Notes under the pieces: generated by a model | Databases searched by the model: none | What the model was told of the DNA's origin: nothing | What the model saw: the letters and a program-made list of their open reading frames with translations, nothing else | From: Rhizomys pruinosus | Lineage: Eukaryota; Chordata; Mammalia; Rodentia; Spalacidae | Direction of reading: 5' to 3' | NCBI GenBank assembly: GCA_009823505.1 | Contig: VZQC01011939.1 | Coordinates: 4,542,238-4,606,237, forward strand | DNA length: 64,000 nucleotides | Part shown: piece after piece, positions 33,515-44,508 of the stretch | How the letters are laid out: each line of letters begins with the position of its first letter | Numbering within the stretch: position 1 is the stretch's first letter | Program-made: the position numbers and the translations under genes

Positions 33515-34344
33515 TGTTTCAGTCTGCTTTCTGTTGCTATGATAGATGCCATGACCAAAAACAACTTAGAAAGAAAGGCTTATTTGGCATACACATCCTG
33601 ATCACAGTCCAGTACACATCCTGATCACAGTCCATCACTTAGGGAACCCAAGGCAGGAACTCAAGCACGACAGGAACCTGGAGGCTGGAATTGAAGCAGA
33701 GACCATGGCAGAGGACGGCTTACTGGCTTTCTTACTCCCACCTCCCCATCTCCCACCCCCACTGCCAGGCTTCCTCAGTTACGTTTATTCCAGCTCAGAC
33801 CCACCGGCCCAGAGATGACTCTCCCCACCATGGGCTGGATCCTCCTATGTCAATAAGCAATCAAAGTGAAGTAACACAGTCCCAGAATCACAAACGACGA
33901 ATGGTATCCCTCATCTGTGGATGCTAGTGCCAATTACCTAATGGTAAGTATTTCTTCTGCACGGCCCCTTGAGCTTTTGGTTGGGAGTGATGCATATTGG
34001 AAACAACAACAACAACAACAGAAAGGACTGCATCAAAGAACTGACTGAAACAGTGAACTGCTCAAAACAGTCAACTTCCACATGGAGAATATTGAGAAAG
34101 ACTGAGAAAGAGATGAAAAGCATGTTTGGCAGAATGCATGAGCTCTGGTGGGGTGGGGGAATGGGGGGAACACGGGTCTACATTTGATAATATATATATA
34201 AATAAATAAATTTTAAAAAAAGCAATCAAGAATATGCCCCATAGACATGCCCACAGGCCAATCTGATAGAAAAAATTCCTCAGTTAAGGTTCCCTCTTCA
34301 TAGGTACCTCTAGTTTGTGTCAGGTTGACAAAAACCAAGCAGCA
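33515..34344 (-). mobile_element. MaLR-type solo LTR split by a young L1
   Basis: The LTR runs from TGTTTCAGTCTGC (33515) to AGCA (34344) and is interrupted by the L1 insertion at 33866-34219. A 25-bp phrase containing CATCCTGATCACAGTCCA is duplicated at 33594-33642. Orientation follows the LTR pair near 55 kb. Confidence 0.78.
33866..34219 (+). mobile_element. Young 5'-truncated L1 inserted in the LTR
   Basis: 354 bp comprising the last ORF2 codons (AGTGAAGTAACACAGTCCCAG on), the 3' UTR with CAACAACAACAA, the G-rich block and an AT-rich tail. AAGCAATCAA at 33856-33865 and 34220-34229 is the TSD. Very similar to the 3' end of the full-length L1 at 35720-41401, so it is the same young subfamily. 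Confidence 0.93.
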
Positions 34345-35706
34345 CGCCTTCTCTCCAATCGCCCCTTGCATTCTTAGCTTCTGAAGGATGTTGACATTCA
34401 GGAAACTTCTTAAAGCACTGAGTCTAGTTAGTGTCAATTGACATCAGGCTCATAGTCCTCTTCTGGGGCATCTGGAGTTGGAAGGATTTAACTCAGAACA
34501 AACAAGCCATTAACAGTGTGTACCTACTGAACTAGTAATACCTTGTATGTGCAGATTCCATTTTACAATATGAAGAAGTATATCTTTATATTACAGAATA
34601 TGAACATGCCCCTATCCATCCCTCTTGTCCTCTGTCAATCCTAGAACTTCTCACCTTAAGAAGCATAGCATTCAAAACACTAGAGAGACAGCAGAGGAAT
34701 CCACCTGCTAAGTCACAAATGAGTCCTTAACTCCTTTCCAAGTGTGCACTGAAGGACTGGAGCCATGCTGGGCTGTGGCCAGCTCTTCTCTGCTCTCTTG
34801 TGGAACAAGAACCCACACTCACAAACCTCACAAACACTCCTCTAAGAGCAGCAGGTGGAGCAGAGAACACAGAACCAGAGTGGACAACATGCTGGTTCTG
34901 TAGTTAGGAAGGTTGTCCCATGCTCTGATGTTCAGGTGGCTAGAAAGTTGGATATATCATCATCTTAGTGCAGGTGCTTACCAAGATTAAGTATAGTCAT
35001 TAATATAAAACATCTTGTGTGACTTTTCCTGGGGAGATATGAATAAATGTCTATGTATCCCAGGCAGGCCACTCATGACAGACCAAAGAATCTATTCCAC
35101 CTGAGTCCAGCACCTTGAATCACTGGATTTACTGGGTTACTTACAGGAGTTTAGGTGAATGGTTATTTACAGGAACATAGACTATTCAAAGGCAGCTGCA
35201 TTACTGAAAAGCCACCTGCATACCTACCCCTCTCAACATCCCCAACCCCCAACCCCAGTATTGACCTACCCAGCTTTCCTACAGTGGCAGATGCATAAAA
35301 GGCTCCCCATGGCCTGGGTTCAAGACTGAGGTGTGACCAGATCACCACTGCAATTGATTAGATGGACCTAAAAGCCACCCTATAATTCCACACAGGAAGC
35401 TGAACTCCATCACTGTATTGGCAATGTGAGTGACATTGCCACAGGCTTCAGCACAATGAAAAGAGAAGAATCAGGACTGTGTTGAAGGCCAACAAGCACC
35501 TGTACAAGACGGTCGGAAGTTGTCCTCTTCTTCAGCTCTGACTATTATAGACACATAAAGAAGTTGTCTGATCCCACCTCAAGACACAAAGAGTTGCAGC
35601 AAATAGTGTTGGGATAGCAAAGCAGGTGAGCTGCAACACTGGTTCTTTTTGACACTGATGCTAAAACGTAAAGATCACAGACTAGTCCATGTTTGAAACT
35701 TCTTTT
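34345..35706. other. Unassigned unique-looking sequence
   Basis: No gene or recognisable repeat. C/A-rich stretch 35222-35260. It flanks the 3' side of the young L1. Confidence 0.45.
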
Positions 35707-35719
35707 TCAACTCCGTTTT
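35707..35719 (+). repeat. Target-site duplication, 3' side of the young L1
   Basis: TCAACTCCGTTTT matches TCAACTCTGTTTT at 41402-41414 (12 of 13). Adjoins the A-rich tail of the minus-strand element. Confidence 0.9.
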
Positions 35720-35739
35720 TTTTTTCTTTTGGACTATTT

Positions 35740-35770
<31 letters not shown>

Positions 35771-36042
35771 TCAAATCTAGACCCGTGTCCCTCACCCTAT
35801 CCCCCTGCCCCACCATAGCTCATGCATTCTGCCAAACATGCTTTTCATCTCTTTCTCAGTCTTTCTCAATATTCTCCATGTGGAAGTTGACTGTTTTGAG
35901 CAGAAGTTCACTGTTTCAGTCAGTTCTTTGATGCAGTATTTTCTGTTGTTGTTGTTGTTTCCAAAATGCATTATGTCCAACTGCTTTGTACAGAAGCTCA
36001 GGGGGCCCTACACAAGAAATACTTACAACTGGGTAATTGGCA
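35720..36042 (-). other. L1-C 3' UTR and A-rich tail
   Basis: Begins after the ORF2 stop with CAATTACCCAGTTGTAAG. It includes a (CAA)n run, AGAATGCATGAGCTATGGTG, a G-rich tract (GGGGCAGGGGGATAGGG on the minus strand) typical of L1 3' UTRs and able in principle to form G-quadruplex structure, then (AAAT)n and an A10 run up to the TSD. Confidence 0.92.
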
Positions 36043-39000
36043 CTAGCATCCACAGATGAGGGATACCATTCGTCGTTTGTTTTTCTGGGACTGTGTTACT
36101 TCACTCAGCATGATGTCCTCTAGCTCCAGCCATTTTCCTGCAAAGCTCGTGATGTCGTCTTTCTTTACTGCTGCATAGAACTCCATTGTGTAGATGTACC
36201 ACATTTTCTCTATCCATTCGTCAGTTGAGGGGCATTTAGGTTGGTTCCAGCTCTTTGCTATTGTGAAGAGAGCTGAAATAAACATGGCCGTGCATGTATC
36301 TCTGTGGTGGCGTAAGTCTTGAGGGTACATGCCCAGGAGTGGTATGGCTGGGTCGGGTGGCAAGTTCATTCCAAGTCTTCCAAGGGTTCTCCACACTGCT
36401 TTCCATAGTGGCTGTACGAGTTTACATTCCCACCAGCAGTGGATGAGTGTTCCCCTTTCCCCACAACCTCTCCAGCACTTGGTATCATTTGTTTTCTTGA
36501 TCCTAGCCAGTCTTACTGGAGTAAGATGATATCTTAAAGTGGTTTTGATTTGCATTTCCTTAATGATTAGTGATGTTGAGCAGTTCTTGAGGTGTTTCTC
36601 AGACATCTCTAATTCCTCGCTTGTGAAGTCTCTGTTCAGTTCTTTGCTCCATCTATTGAGCGGGTCGTTTGTTTTCTTTTTTCTTTGTTTTTTGAGTAGT
36701 TTATATATTCTGGAAATCAATGCTTTGTCAGATGTATCTGCAGTGAAGGTTTCCTCCCACTCTGTGGGATTTCTCTTCACTTCCTTGATTGTTTCTTTTG
36801 ATGTACAGAAGCTTTTGAGTTTGATGAGGTCCCATTTGTCAATTGTCGACCTTAATTCTTGTGCAGCTGCTGTCTGATTTAGGAAGTCTTTTCCTACGCC
36901 TATGTCTTGTAGTCTGCTGCCAACTTTTTCTTCTATCACCTTCAGAGTTTGGGGTTTCACGTTGAGGTCTTTAATCCATCTGGAGTTGACTTTTGTACAG
37001 GGTGAGAGGTAGGGGTTTAATTTCATTCTTCTACAAGTGGTGATCCAGTTTTGCCAACACCACTTGCTGAAGATGCTGTCTTTTCTCCATTGTGGTTTCT
37101 TGGCCCCCTTGTCAAATATGAGATGGCTGAAATTGTATGTGCTCAGATTTGGATCTTCGGTTTTGTTCCATTGGTCAACAGGTCTGTTTTTGTGCCAGTA
37201 CCAGGCTGTTTTTATGACTATAGCCCTGTAGTATAGTTTAAAATCTGGTATAGAGATCCCTCCTGTGTAGCTCTTTTCACTCAGGATTGATTTGGCTATT
37301 CGGGGTCTTTTGTTTTTCCAAATGAATTTAAGAACTTTTGTTTCCAAGCCTGTGAAGAAACTCTTGGGGATTTTGATTGGGATTGCATTAAATCTATACA
37401 AGAGTTTTGGTAAAATGGACATTTTTACAATGTTAATTTTCCCAATCCATGAGCATGGGAGGTTTTTCCATCTTCTGAGGTCTTCTTCAATTTCTTTCTT
37501 TAAGGGTTTAAAATTTTTGTTGTAGAGGTCTTTGGTGTCTTTGGTTAGGTTTGTTCCTAGGTATCTTATTGTTTTTGAGGCTATTGTGAGTGGGAAGGTC
37601 TCTTTGAATTCTTTCTCCAGTTGCTTGTTCTTGGTGTAAAGAAAGGCCATTGATTTTCTAAGGTTAATTTTGTATCCTGCCACTTTGCTGAAGCTGTTAA
37701 TCGTTTCTAGGAGTTTTCTGGTGGAGTTTTTTGCATCCCTTAAGTAAACAATCATATCATCAGCAAATAGGGATAGTTTGACTTCCTCTTTTCCAATTAG
37801 TACTCCTTTAATATCCTTTTCTTGCCTTATTGCTCTAGCAAGTGTTTCAAGCACTATATTGAAGAGGAGTGGTGATAGGGGGCAGCCTTGCCGAGTTCCT
37901 ACCTTTAAAGGGAATGTTTCTGTCATTTCCCCATTTAGGATGATATTGGCTGTGGGTTTCCTGTATATGGCTTTGATTACATTGAGGAATGATCCCTCCA
38001 ATCCAATTCCTTCTAGGACTTTAAGCATGAAGGGATGCTGGATTTTGTCAAAGGCTTTTTCAGCATCAATTGCGATGATGGTGTGGTTTTTGTCTTTGAT
38101 TCCGTTTATGTGTTTGATGATGTTTATTGATTTTCGTATGTTGAACCATCCCTGCATCTCTGGTATGAATCCAACTTGGTCATGATGGATGATCTTCTTG
38201 ATGTGGGTCTGTATGCGATTTGCCAGTATTCTGTTTAGAATTTTGGCATCTGTGTTCATGAGGGAGATGGGTCTATAATTCTCCTTTTTAGTTGTATCTT
38301 TGCCTGGTTTTGGTAATAGAGTGATGTTGGCTTCATAGAAGGAATTTGGGAGAGTTCCCTCTGATTGTATACTTCTAAACAGTTTCAGAAATAATGGTTG
38401 TAGGTCTTTTTGAAATGTTTTATAGAATTCTGCTGTGAAACCGTCTGGGCCTGGGCTTTTTTTAGTTGGGAGGCTTCTTACTACATCCTCTATTTCTTCA
38501 TATGTTATGGGTCTGTTTAAGCTGCTGGTCTCCTCTTGGCCAAGCTTTGGTGATTCCCAAGATTTCAGATATTCATCCATTTCTTCTAGATTTTCAAACT
38601 TGGTAGAATATAGGTTCTTGTAATATTCCCATATAATTTTCTTGATCTTTTCCTTGTCCGTTGTGATATTTCCCTTTTCATCACAGATTGTATTGATTTG
38701 GAGTTGTTCCTTCTTTCTTTTTGTTAACTGGGCTAGAGGTCTGTCTATCTTGTTTATTCTTTCAAAGAACCAACTTTTGGCTTCATTGATTTTTTGTATT
38801 GTTTTCTTTGTTTCTATTTCATTGATTTCTGCTCTGATTTTTGTTATTTCTTCCTGTCTGTTGCGTTTAGGGTTCATCTGTTGTTGCCTCTCAAGTGCTT
38901 TTAGCTGTAGTGTTAGATCATTCACTTGTGCTCTTTCTGTTTTTCTAATGTAGGCACCCAGGGCTATAAATTTCCCTCTTAGGACTGCTTTTAAGGTATC

Positions 39001-39876
39001 CCATAAGTTTTGTTGTGTTGTATTGTCATTGTCATTCAGTTCCAGGAATGTTTTTATTTCTTTCTTTATCTCTTCCTTGACCCATTCATTATTCAAGAGT
39101 GTGTTGTTTAGTCTCCATGTGTTCTTGTAGGCAGGAGGGCTTGTCCTGGTGTTGATGTTGAGCTTCATTGCACTGTGGTCTGACAGGATGCATGAAATTA
39201 TTTCAATCTTTTTGTATTTGTAGAGGTTTCTTCTGTGTCCCAGGATGTGGTCGATTTTGGAGAATGTTCCGTGGGGTGCTGAGTAGAAAGTGTATTCTCT
39301 GGTATTAGGATGGAATGTTCGGTAGAGGTCTATGAGGTCCATTTGGTGTATCATATCGTTCAGTTCAGATGTCTCTCTGTTTATTTTTTGTCCTGTTGAC
39401 CTATCCAAAGGACTCAGTGGGGTATTGAAATCTCCCACTATGAGTGTGCTGGGGTTAGTCTGTGACTTGTGGTCCTGGAGAATTGTCTTTATAAAGTTTG
39501 GTGCACCAGAATTTGGGGCATATATATTCATAATTGTGAAATCTTCTTGGTGGATTGTTCCTTTGATGAAAATGTAATGGCCTTCTTTGTCTCTTCTGAT
39601 TTCTTTTACTTTGAAGTCTATTTTATCCGATATTAAAATAGCAACACCTGCTTTCTTTTTGGTACCATTTGCTTGGAATATTTTTTTCCATCCCTTCACT
39701 TTAAGGTGGTGCCTGTCCTTGAAGGTAAGATGTGTTTCTTGTAGACAGCATATCGATGGATTCTGTTTCCTAATCCAGTCTCCCAGTCTATGTCTTTTGA
39801 TTGGGGAATTTAGTCCATTAATATTTAAGGTTATGACTGATAGGTTTGTGTTGCTTCCTTTTGCCTTATTATCCAT
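36043..39876 (-). CDS. L1 ORF2 protein, endonuclease and reverse transcriptase, intact frame
   Basis: 1277 residues, matching the roughly 1280 of mouse L1 ORF2p, with no internal stop. N-terminal AP-endonuclease-like domain (about 1-240): N18 in [10 protein letters not shown]47 in LQETHL, a YAPN motif, D149 and N151 in VGDFNT, H234 in SDH. Reverse transcriptase (about 450-780) with [28 protein letters not shown] and the catalytic pair D706-D707 in FADDMIVY. The C-terminal cysteine-rich segment is complete: C1134, C1138, H1146, C1151. The protein nicks target DNA, then primes reverse transcription of the L1 RNA at the nick. The start is the first ATG after ORF1, 41 bp downstream, as expected for reinitiation-type translation of the bicistronic RNA. 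All key residues I could check are present; activity is not shown by sequence alone. Confidence 0.96.
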   Translation of the reverse strand: MDNKAKGSNTNLSVITLNINGLNSPIKRHRLGDWIRKQNPSICCLQETHLTFKDRHHLKVKGWKKIFQANGTKKKAGVAILISDKIDFKVKEIRRDKEGHYIFIKGTIHQEDFTIMNIYAPNSGAPNFIKTILQDHKSQTNPSTLIVGDFNTPLSPLDRSTGQKINRETSELNDMIHQMDLIDLYRTFHPNTREYTFYSAPHGTFSKIDHILGHRRNLYKYKKIEIISCILSDHSAMKLNINTRTSPPAYKNTWRLNNTLLNNEWVKEEIKKEIKTFLELNDNDNTTQQNLWDTLKAVLRGKFIALGAYIRKTERAQVNDLTLQLKALERQQQMNPKRNRQEEITKIRAEINEIETKKTIQKINEAKSWFFERINKIDRPLAQLTKRKKEQLQINTICDEKGNITTDKEKIKKIIWEYYKNLYSTKFENLEEMDEYLKSWESPKLGQEETSSLNRPITYEEIEDVVRSLPTKKSPGPDGFTAEFYKTFQKDLQPLFLKLFRSIQSEGTLPNSFYEANITLLPKPGKDTTKKENYRPISLMNTDAKILNRILANRIQTHIKKIIHHDQVGFIPEMQGWFNIRKSINIIKHINGIKDKNHTIIAIDAEKAFDKIQHPFMLKVLEGIGLEGSFLNVIKAIYRKPTANIILNGEMTETFPLKVGTRQGCPLSPLLFNIVLETLARAIRQEKDIKGVLIGKEEVKLSLFADDMIVYLRDAKNSTRKLLETINSFSKVAGYKINLRKSMAFLYTKNKQLEKEFKETFPLTIASKTIRYLGTNLTKDTKDLYNKNFKPLKKEIEEDLRRWKNLPCSWIGKINIVKMSILPKLLYRFNAIPIKIPKSFFTGLETKVLKFIWKNKRPRIAKSILSEKSYTGGISIPDFKLYYRAIVIKTAWYWHKNRPVDQWNKTEDPNLSTYNFSHLIFDKGAKKPQWRKDSIFSKWCWQNWITTCRRMKLNPYLSPCTKVNSRWIKDLNVKPQTLKVIEEKVGSRLQDIGVGKDFLNQTAAAQELRSTIDKWDLIKLKSFCTSKETIKEVKRNPTEWEETFTADTSDKALISRIYKLLKKQRKKKTNDPLNRWSKELNRDFTSEELEMSEKHLKNCSTSLIIKEMQIKTTLRYHLTPVRLARIKKTNDTKCWRGCGERGTLIHCWWECKLVQPLWKAVWRTLGRLGMNLPPDPAIPLLGMYPQDLRHHRDTCTAMFISALFTIAKSWNQPKCPSTDEWIEKMWYIYTMEFYAAVKKDDITSFAGKWLELEDIMLSEVTQSQKNKRRMVSLICGC

Positions 39877-39917
39877 TTGCGGTTTTGGTTTAGGTTTCTA
39901 CTTCTGCAGTTATGCTT

Positions 39918-41099
39918 TTATTGATTTCTCTTTCTAGGTGCCTGGGGTTGGTTGCTCCTTTCTTCTGTTCTTTGAATTGCTTCAAGTATTCTCTGAAGGG
40001 TTGGTTTTCCGGACATGTATTCTTTCAAGTTGTTTATGTCATGGAAGGTTTTTCTCTCTCCTTCAACTATAATTGACATTTTTGCTGGGTATAGTAACCT
40101 GGGTTGGCATCTATTGTCCCTTAACACTGGGAATGCTTTGCTCCAGGTTCTTCTTGCTTTCATAGTTTGCATTGAGAAGTCAGTTGTAATTCTGATAGGT
40201 TTCCCCTTATAGGTCACTTGTTGTTTTTCTCTTGTGGCTTTAAGGATTTTGTCTTTGTTTTGGGTGTCTAGCATTTTAACTATGATGTGGCGTGGAGAAT
40301 TTCTTTTCTGATCTTGTCTGTTTGGAGTTCTATGTGCTTCTTGTATTGGTATTGGTTTGTCCTTTTTTAGTTTGGGGAAGTTTTCATCTATTATTCTGTT
40401 GAAGATCTGATCAATACCATTCTCTTGGGATTCTTCTCCTTCCTCTATTCCTATGATGCGGAGGTTTGATCTTTTCATAGTGTCCCACAGTTCCTGGTTG
40501 TTCCACTTTTGTGTATTTTTAAATTTTTCATAATCTTTCCTTGAGGTTTTTAGTTGTTCTGTGTTATCTTCCAGGTCTGATATTCTTTGTTCTGCTTCCT
40601 CCATTCTGCTTCTGAGGCTTTTTCCATTCCTTTCCTCTTGATTGGATGAGTGTTTGATTTCCTTTTTCATTTCCTCTTCTGATTTCTTTAGTATTTCTAC
40701 TTCTTTTTGGAGCTTCTCAATCTCTTCTTGTAGCTCTTTGCTTCGCTGGTTGGTTTCCTTATCTTTTTCAGCATGGGATCTTTTCAGTGTTTCTACTTCC
40801 TTCCGGAGTTTGTCATTCTCTCTCTCTAGGTCCTTCTTGAGTTCTTCATTCTCTTTTCTTAGTTCTTTGATTTGCTCTTTATAATCTTGTAGTTCTTTAA
40901 GTATGTTCACAATTGTGTTTCTGATATCTGTGTCCTGGGCCATCCCCAGGGGGATCCCACTGTAGGAATCTTCCATAGGGTTGGTAGAGCTTGGTGTGGG
41001 ATTATCCTGCCCCTTTCCCGTGTTGTCTCTTCTTCCTGTTCCTGGCATATGGGCTTCTCCTTGCCTGTATTCCAATGTGAGTCCCAAATGCCTCTTCAC
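39918..41099 (-). CDS. L1 ORF1 protein, RNA-binding chaperone, intact frame
   Basis: 393 residues from the first ATG. A second ATG at 41048 gives 376 residues beginning MPGTGRRDNTGKGQD, which lines up better with the basic N-terminus of murine ORF1p and is probably the real start. Order: basic, low-complexity N-terminus; a long heptad-like coiled coil (about residues 65-205) for trimer formation, with repeated blocks such as KLRKEVETLK and KLQKEVEILK; an RRM-like domain starting near N212 (NLRIIGIEEGEE); and a C-terminal domain with REKQQVTYKG and Y337-PAKM. It binds L1 RNA in the ribonucleoprotein particle and acts as a nucleic-acid chaperone. The slightly greater length than the mouse protein lies in the coiled coil. 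Confidence 0.94.
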   Translation of the reverse strand: MKRHLGLTLEYRQGEAHMPGTGRRDNTGKGQDNPTPSSTNPMEDSYSGIPLGMAQDTDIRNTIVNILKELQDYKEQIKELRKENEELKKDLERENDKLRKEVETLKRSHAEKDKETNQRSKELQEEIEKLQKEVEILKKSEEEMKKEIKHSSNQEERNGKSLRSRMEEAEQRISDLEDNTEQLKTSRKDYEKFKNTQKWNNQELWDTMKRSNLRIIGIEEGEESQENGIDQIFNRIIDENFPKLKKDKPIPIQEAHRTPNRQDQKRNSPRHIIVKMLDTQNKDKILKATREKQQVTYKGKPIRITTDFSMQTMKARRTWSKAFPVLRDNRCQPRLLYPAKMSIIVEGERKTFHDINNLKEYMSGKPTLQRILEAIQRTEERSNQPQAPRKRNQ

Positions 41100-41401
41100 T
41101 GTGTTGAAGGCTTGCTTTGCTTGCCTCCTTCAGTTGCTTTCATAGTCCCAGTTGGAGCAGGGGAGGGGGGGCTCTTTAGACCCTGGTACCTGCGCTTCAG
41201 CTGGTCTTGGGAGATCTCAGATCTCAAGACTCACACAACCCTACCTTTTATACCAGCTGGGAGGATAACTCTGCCCCCACAGCCACAAAAGCCAATTAAG
41301 CCAAAGACAACTGGATTAACTAGATTAAGTCAATCAACAATCAGCCTTGCTGAAGTACCCAGTTCCTACTTCCTGCTCTTCAGCTGGTCTTGGGAGATCT
41401 C
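41100..41401 (-). promoter_or_regulatory. L1-C 5' UTR, promoter monomers with a TATA-like box
   Basis: GAGATCTCCCAAGACCAGC (minus strand) begins at 41401 and again at 41218, a 183-bp period; the shared stretch is 24 bp exact and about 30 bp with one mismatch. Unit 1 is complete; unit 2 diverges after about 30 bp into unique sequence leading to ORF1. TATAAAAG (41252-41245, minus strand) lies about 34 bp upstream of the unit-2 start, so initiation at GAGATCTCC is plausible. The element's own 5' end is at the same monomer position, as expected if its RNA started there. Confidence 0.8.
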
Positions 41402-41414
41402 TCAACTCTGTTTT
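41402..41414 (+). repeat. Target-site duplication, 5' side of the young L1
   Basis: TCAACTCTGTTTT, partner of 35707-35719. Similarity between the two promoter monomers stops exactly at this boundary, which independently confirms the 5' end. Confidence 0.9.
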
Positions 41415-41649
41415 CTAAATCATTCAATTGCTATTCTTTTATTTTTTTATGTGAATCTTGTTAAGTTACTTTACCTTTGTCTAGAGAAGTGTTTACTTCG
41501 AAATCTCCCAAATTAGGTCAGTGGTGTGATTTGAGGAAATGCTGTGGAAATTCTATAGTGGCAATGTTCTGAAATTGGAAACTATCACATAAAAGACAAC
41601 AGCTTGAAGCCAGGCAGATCAGGGCCTGTTTTCAAAATGTGCACACATC

Positions 41650-41915
41650 TGGGGCTGGAGAGATAGCCTAGCGGTTAAGAACACCGACGCTCTTGCAGAG
41701 GACCCGGGTTCGATCCCCAGCACCCACATGGCAGCTAAGAACCATCTGTAACTCCAATTCCAGGAGAACTCCAGTTCCAGGGGAATCCGAGACCCCCTTC
41801 TGACCTCCGCGGCATTGCACGACACGGGTGCACAGACCTGCATGCAGACAGTACATTCATACACATACAAAAATAAATAAATAAATAAATAAATAATAAA
41901 AAAAAATAAAAAAAA
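41650..41915 (+). mobile_element. Young B2/B3-type SINE (17-bp duplication, copy 4)
   Basis: GGGGCTGGAGAGATAGCCTAG head, B box GGGTTCGATCCCC, duplicated CTCCAATTCCAGGAGA/CTCCAGTTCCAGGGGA and a long AAAT/A-rich tail. Imperfect TSD: AATGTGCACACATC (41637-41650) against AATGTACACACATC (41917-41930). Confidence 0.92.
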
Positions 41916-41930
41916 GAATGTACACACATC

Positions 41931-42921
41931 CATTTGAGTCAAGAGCTACCCCTCCACCCGAATACGTCTCAGTAGAAAATTTGGCATAGTAAGTAGTTAA
42001 CCCACCTGCCACTGTGGCTTTTCTCTCTTCCTTTCCAGCCAGGAATATTCCAATAGGGAGACCCTGGGTCACCCTTCTGGATAGTGACATGACTAGAAGT
42101 TGGTTGATGAATGTTGTCCATTCCCAAGAAGGAGGCTATGCCTGCTGGAATGGCCCTTTCCTCCTATGCCCTGCCCTCTTATTCCTTTCTAGAGTACAGA
42201 TAAGATGTCTGAGGTTACAGAAGCCAAGTTGAGATCATGGGATGATAAATCAGACTCTGAACACATGAAGATAGTACAATTTTAGGGCCATGAACACGTT
42301 GGACGCCCCTTCTTCCCCATCATCACTTGGTCCTCAGAGAGACAGTCAGCTCACTTCTGTACACCACTGTCCCTAGTGGTTCCCTACAGCTGCACTCTTC
42401 CTAGACAATAATAATGCTACAGGAATTAAACTGAGACTGGCCTGGCTCCACAGGCTCAGTCCATACTCAGAGAACAGAACTTTTCCTGTATTACACAAAC
42501 CTCAGGTTGAACTCCTGCTCTAGAGGAACTGAGGCCCTAACTGGAAAGACAGAAGGGTTTTTATAGGATTTTTTTCTCACCATCCTTTGGCAGTAACCAT
42601 ATTAGTGGATTTGAGACCTCAGCATAGATGTGTATGAGCCCTTTAGGCTATTATAGGAAATTTAAATTGTCAGTGTTTTTATAAAAGTAGATATTTCAGA
42701 CAAGTATAGGCAGGGGTTGTGACATTCCCAGTAATTCCCAGTATATTGCTGGTGTCAGGACAATCTCAGCCATTTTAACGAACAAGATACAATACAGGCA
42801 GATGTTTCCTTAAGACAATCACAAGACAGGATTTCTCAGGTACTCATTGACTGTGGTTTTCTGAGTTTGTCTTGTGGCAGCCTGAGACTGAACCCAGAGT
42901 AGAAGATTTTCCTTTTTACAA
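41931..42921. other. Unassigned sequence
   Basis: No gene recognised. The A/T-rich part after 42550 (with 'GTTTTTATAAAAGTAGATATTTC') might be a decayed LTR, but I could not assign it. Confidence 0.4.
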
Positions 42922-43303
42922 CTTTTTTTTGTCTTTTTGAGACAGGATCCCTGTAGCCCCAGCTGGCCTGAAATTTACTCTGTAGACCAGGCTGGCCTTG
43001 AACTCACAGAGTTCTACCTGCCTCTGCCTCCTGAGGGCTGGGATTAAAGGTGTGTGCCAGGGGCTGGAGAGATGGCCTAGTGGTTAAGAGCACTGACTGC
43101 TCTTGCAGAGGACCTGGGTTCGATTCCCAGCACCCACATAGCTGCTGAGAACCGTCTTTGACTCCAGTCCCAGGGAAATCCAATGCCCTCTTCTGACTTC
43201 CACGGCATTGCACAATATGGGTGCACAAACCTACATGCAGATAGTACATTCATACACATAAAAAATTAATTTTAAAAAAGGTGTGTGCCACCACATCAGG
43301 CCC
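42922..43303 (-). mobile_element. B1 SINE, minus strand, split by a B2/B3-type SINE
   Basis: B1 reads in reverse from TTTTTGAGACAGGATCCCTG (left) to GGATTAAAGGTGTGTGCCA, is interrupted at 43060-43276, and resumes with GGTGTGTGCCACCACATCAGGCC. Confidence 0.92.
43060..43276 (+). mobile_element. B2/B3-type SINE nested in the B1, 14-bp TSD
   Basis: GGGGCTGGAGAGATGGCCTAGTGG head. Carries the GGCCTAG A-box variant of the young subfamily but not the 17-bp duplication (it reads GACTCCAGTCCCAGGGAAATCC), so it looks like a sister or precursor form. AAAGGTGTGTGCCA at 43046-43059 and 43277-43290. Confidence 0.94.
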
Positions 43304-43558
43304 TTTTTACAACTTTTAAACACAGATCTAAAGTAGGGACTTATAAAGTTAAAACCTTAAAAAAGCATTATTACAAAGTCCTGTATTCCTAGAAGCATAA
43401 TTATTATTAGGAGGTCATGAAGTTCTATCAAGTACATTTGCTAGTGCCTATTCAATCATGTACCATACAGAACAGTTATACTGAGGTCAAAGTTATTAGT
43501 TTCACATTAGGTTAATTTTCCCTCAAGTAAGGGGTAGGCTGCAAGGTCATTATAAAAG
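43304..43558. other. Unassigned A/T-rich sequence
   Basis: No gene or recognised repeat. Confidence 0.4.
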
Positions 43559-43972
43559 TGTTCTACTTCCATGCCTGTTGCTGTGATAAAATGCCTTGCC
43601 CAAAGGAACTTAAGGGACCAAGGGGCTTGTTTTCAGCTTCTAGTTCTAGTCCATAATGGCAGAGAAGTGCGAGTGGCAGAAGCTTGAAGCAGCTAGTCGT
43701 ATCACATCCATAGTCAAGAGCAGAGACAAATAATGCCTGCATGAAACTTGCTTGCTTGTGCTAAGCCCCATTTCTCCACTATTATACATGTTAGGGTCTA
43801 GCCTAAGGAATGATGTGGCCCACAGTGCGCTGGACCCTCCTACACCAATTAACAATCAAGATAATCCCCACAGATCTGCTCACAGGGAAGCCCAATGTAG
43901 ACAGTCCCTCACTGAGCCTCTTTTCCCGGGTGATTCTAGATTGTATCAAGGACGCTTAATGCTGACCATCAC
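43559..43972 (-). mobile_element. MaLR-type solo LTR, minus strand
   Basis: TGTTCTACTTCCATGCC at the left, CTGTTGCTGTGATAAAATGCC, GATGTGGCCCACAGTGCGC in the middle. Same family and orientation as the pair at 54.5-56.4 kb but more diverged; the right end is uncertain. Confidence 0.75.
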
Positions 43973-44508
43973 CAAAACTTAGAAATAATTGGCTTGCAGA
44001 CCATTGTGTCCTTGAGAGATATTTTATCCTAGATTTTAATATTTTGTTGAAATTAACAAAGTAAATTCTATCCCTGATCTTCAATGATTTCCGATCAGAA
44101 CAGCTGTGCCCTTGCTAGCAATTATGGCCAGTTCACATCTGCTTGTTATTCCTCCTCAAACAACTGGAAAGGCTCCAAAAGTTTGAGTGGGCACAGACTC
44201 TGGCACTCTTCACCCCACAGAGGATGAATAGAGCAGGAAGATGAGCCAGGTGCTGAGTTATCTAAGGGAACCACACCAGCCACAGGAGGGTGTCTCAAGG
44301 GACAGACTTGCAGCTGCTGCGTGTTGCTTAGCAATCTCTTAGAGGTACTCCTGTAATCAACACAGGAAGACTTCCACGAACCTGCAGTCACCCAAAAAGG
44401 CCTCTAGAGGCACTAAACACAATGTGCCTGGGGCCATCACCAACATTCCAGATGGTGTTCAGGATGCTTTTTCATGAGTACCAGGAGCACACCCTGAAAT
44501 CTAGTAAA

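Larger units (their letters stand above)
35720..41401 (-). mobile_element. L1-C: full-length LINE-1 with open ORF1 and ORF2
   Basis: A 5.68-kb element: 5' UTR with promoter monomers (41401 to about 41049), ORF1 (41099-39918), a 41-bp spacer, ORF2 (39876-36043), 3' UTR (36042-35769) with a purine/G-rich tract, and a tail of (AAAT)n plus poly(A). A 13-bp TSD (35707-35719 and 41402-41414, one mismatch) marks both ends. The 5' end coincides with the start of a promoter monomer. The reconstructed nick, TTTT/CT on the plus strand at 41411-41416, is close to the TTTT/AA preference. ORF lengths, spacer, motifs, tail and TSD all fit a recently inserted and possibly still mobile copy; activity itself is inference. 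Confidence 0.97.

Noticed and set aside
36329..41516. Plus-strand ORFs of 60-155 codons across the young L1
   Set aside because: They are antisense shadows of L1 ORF1, ORF2 and 5' UTR.
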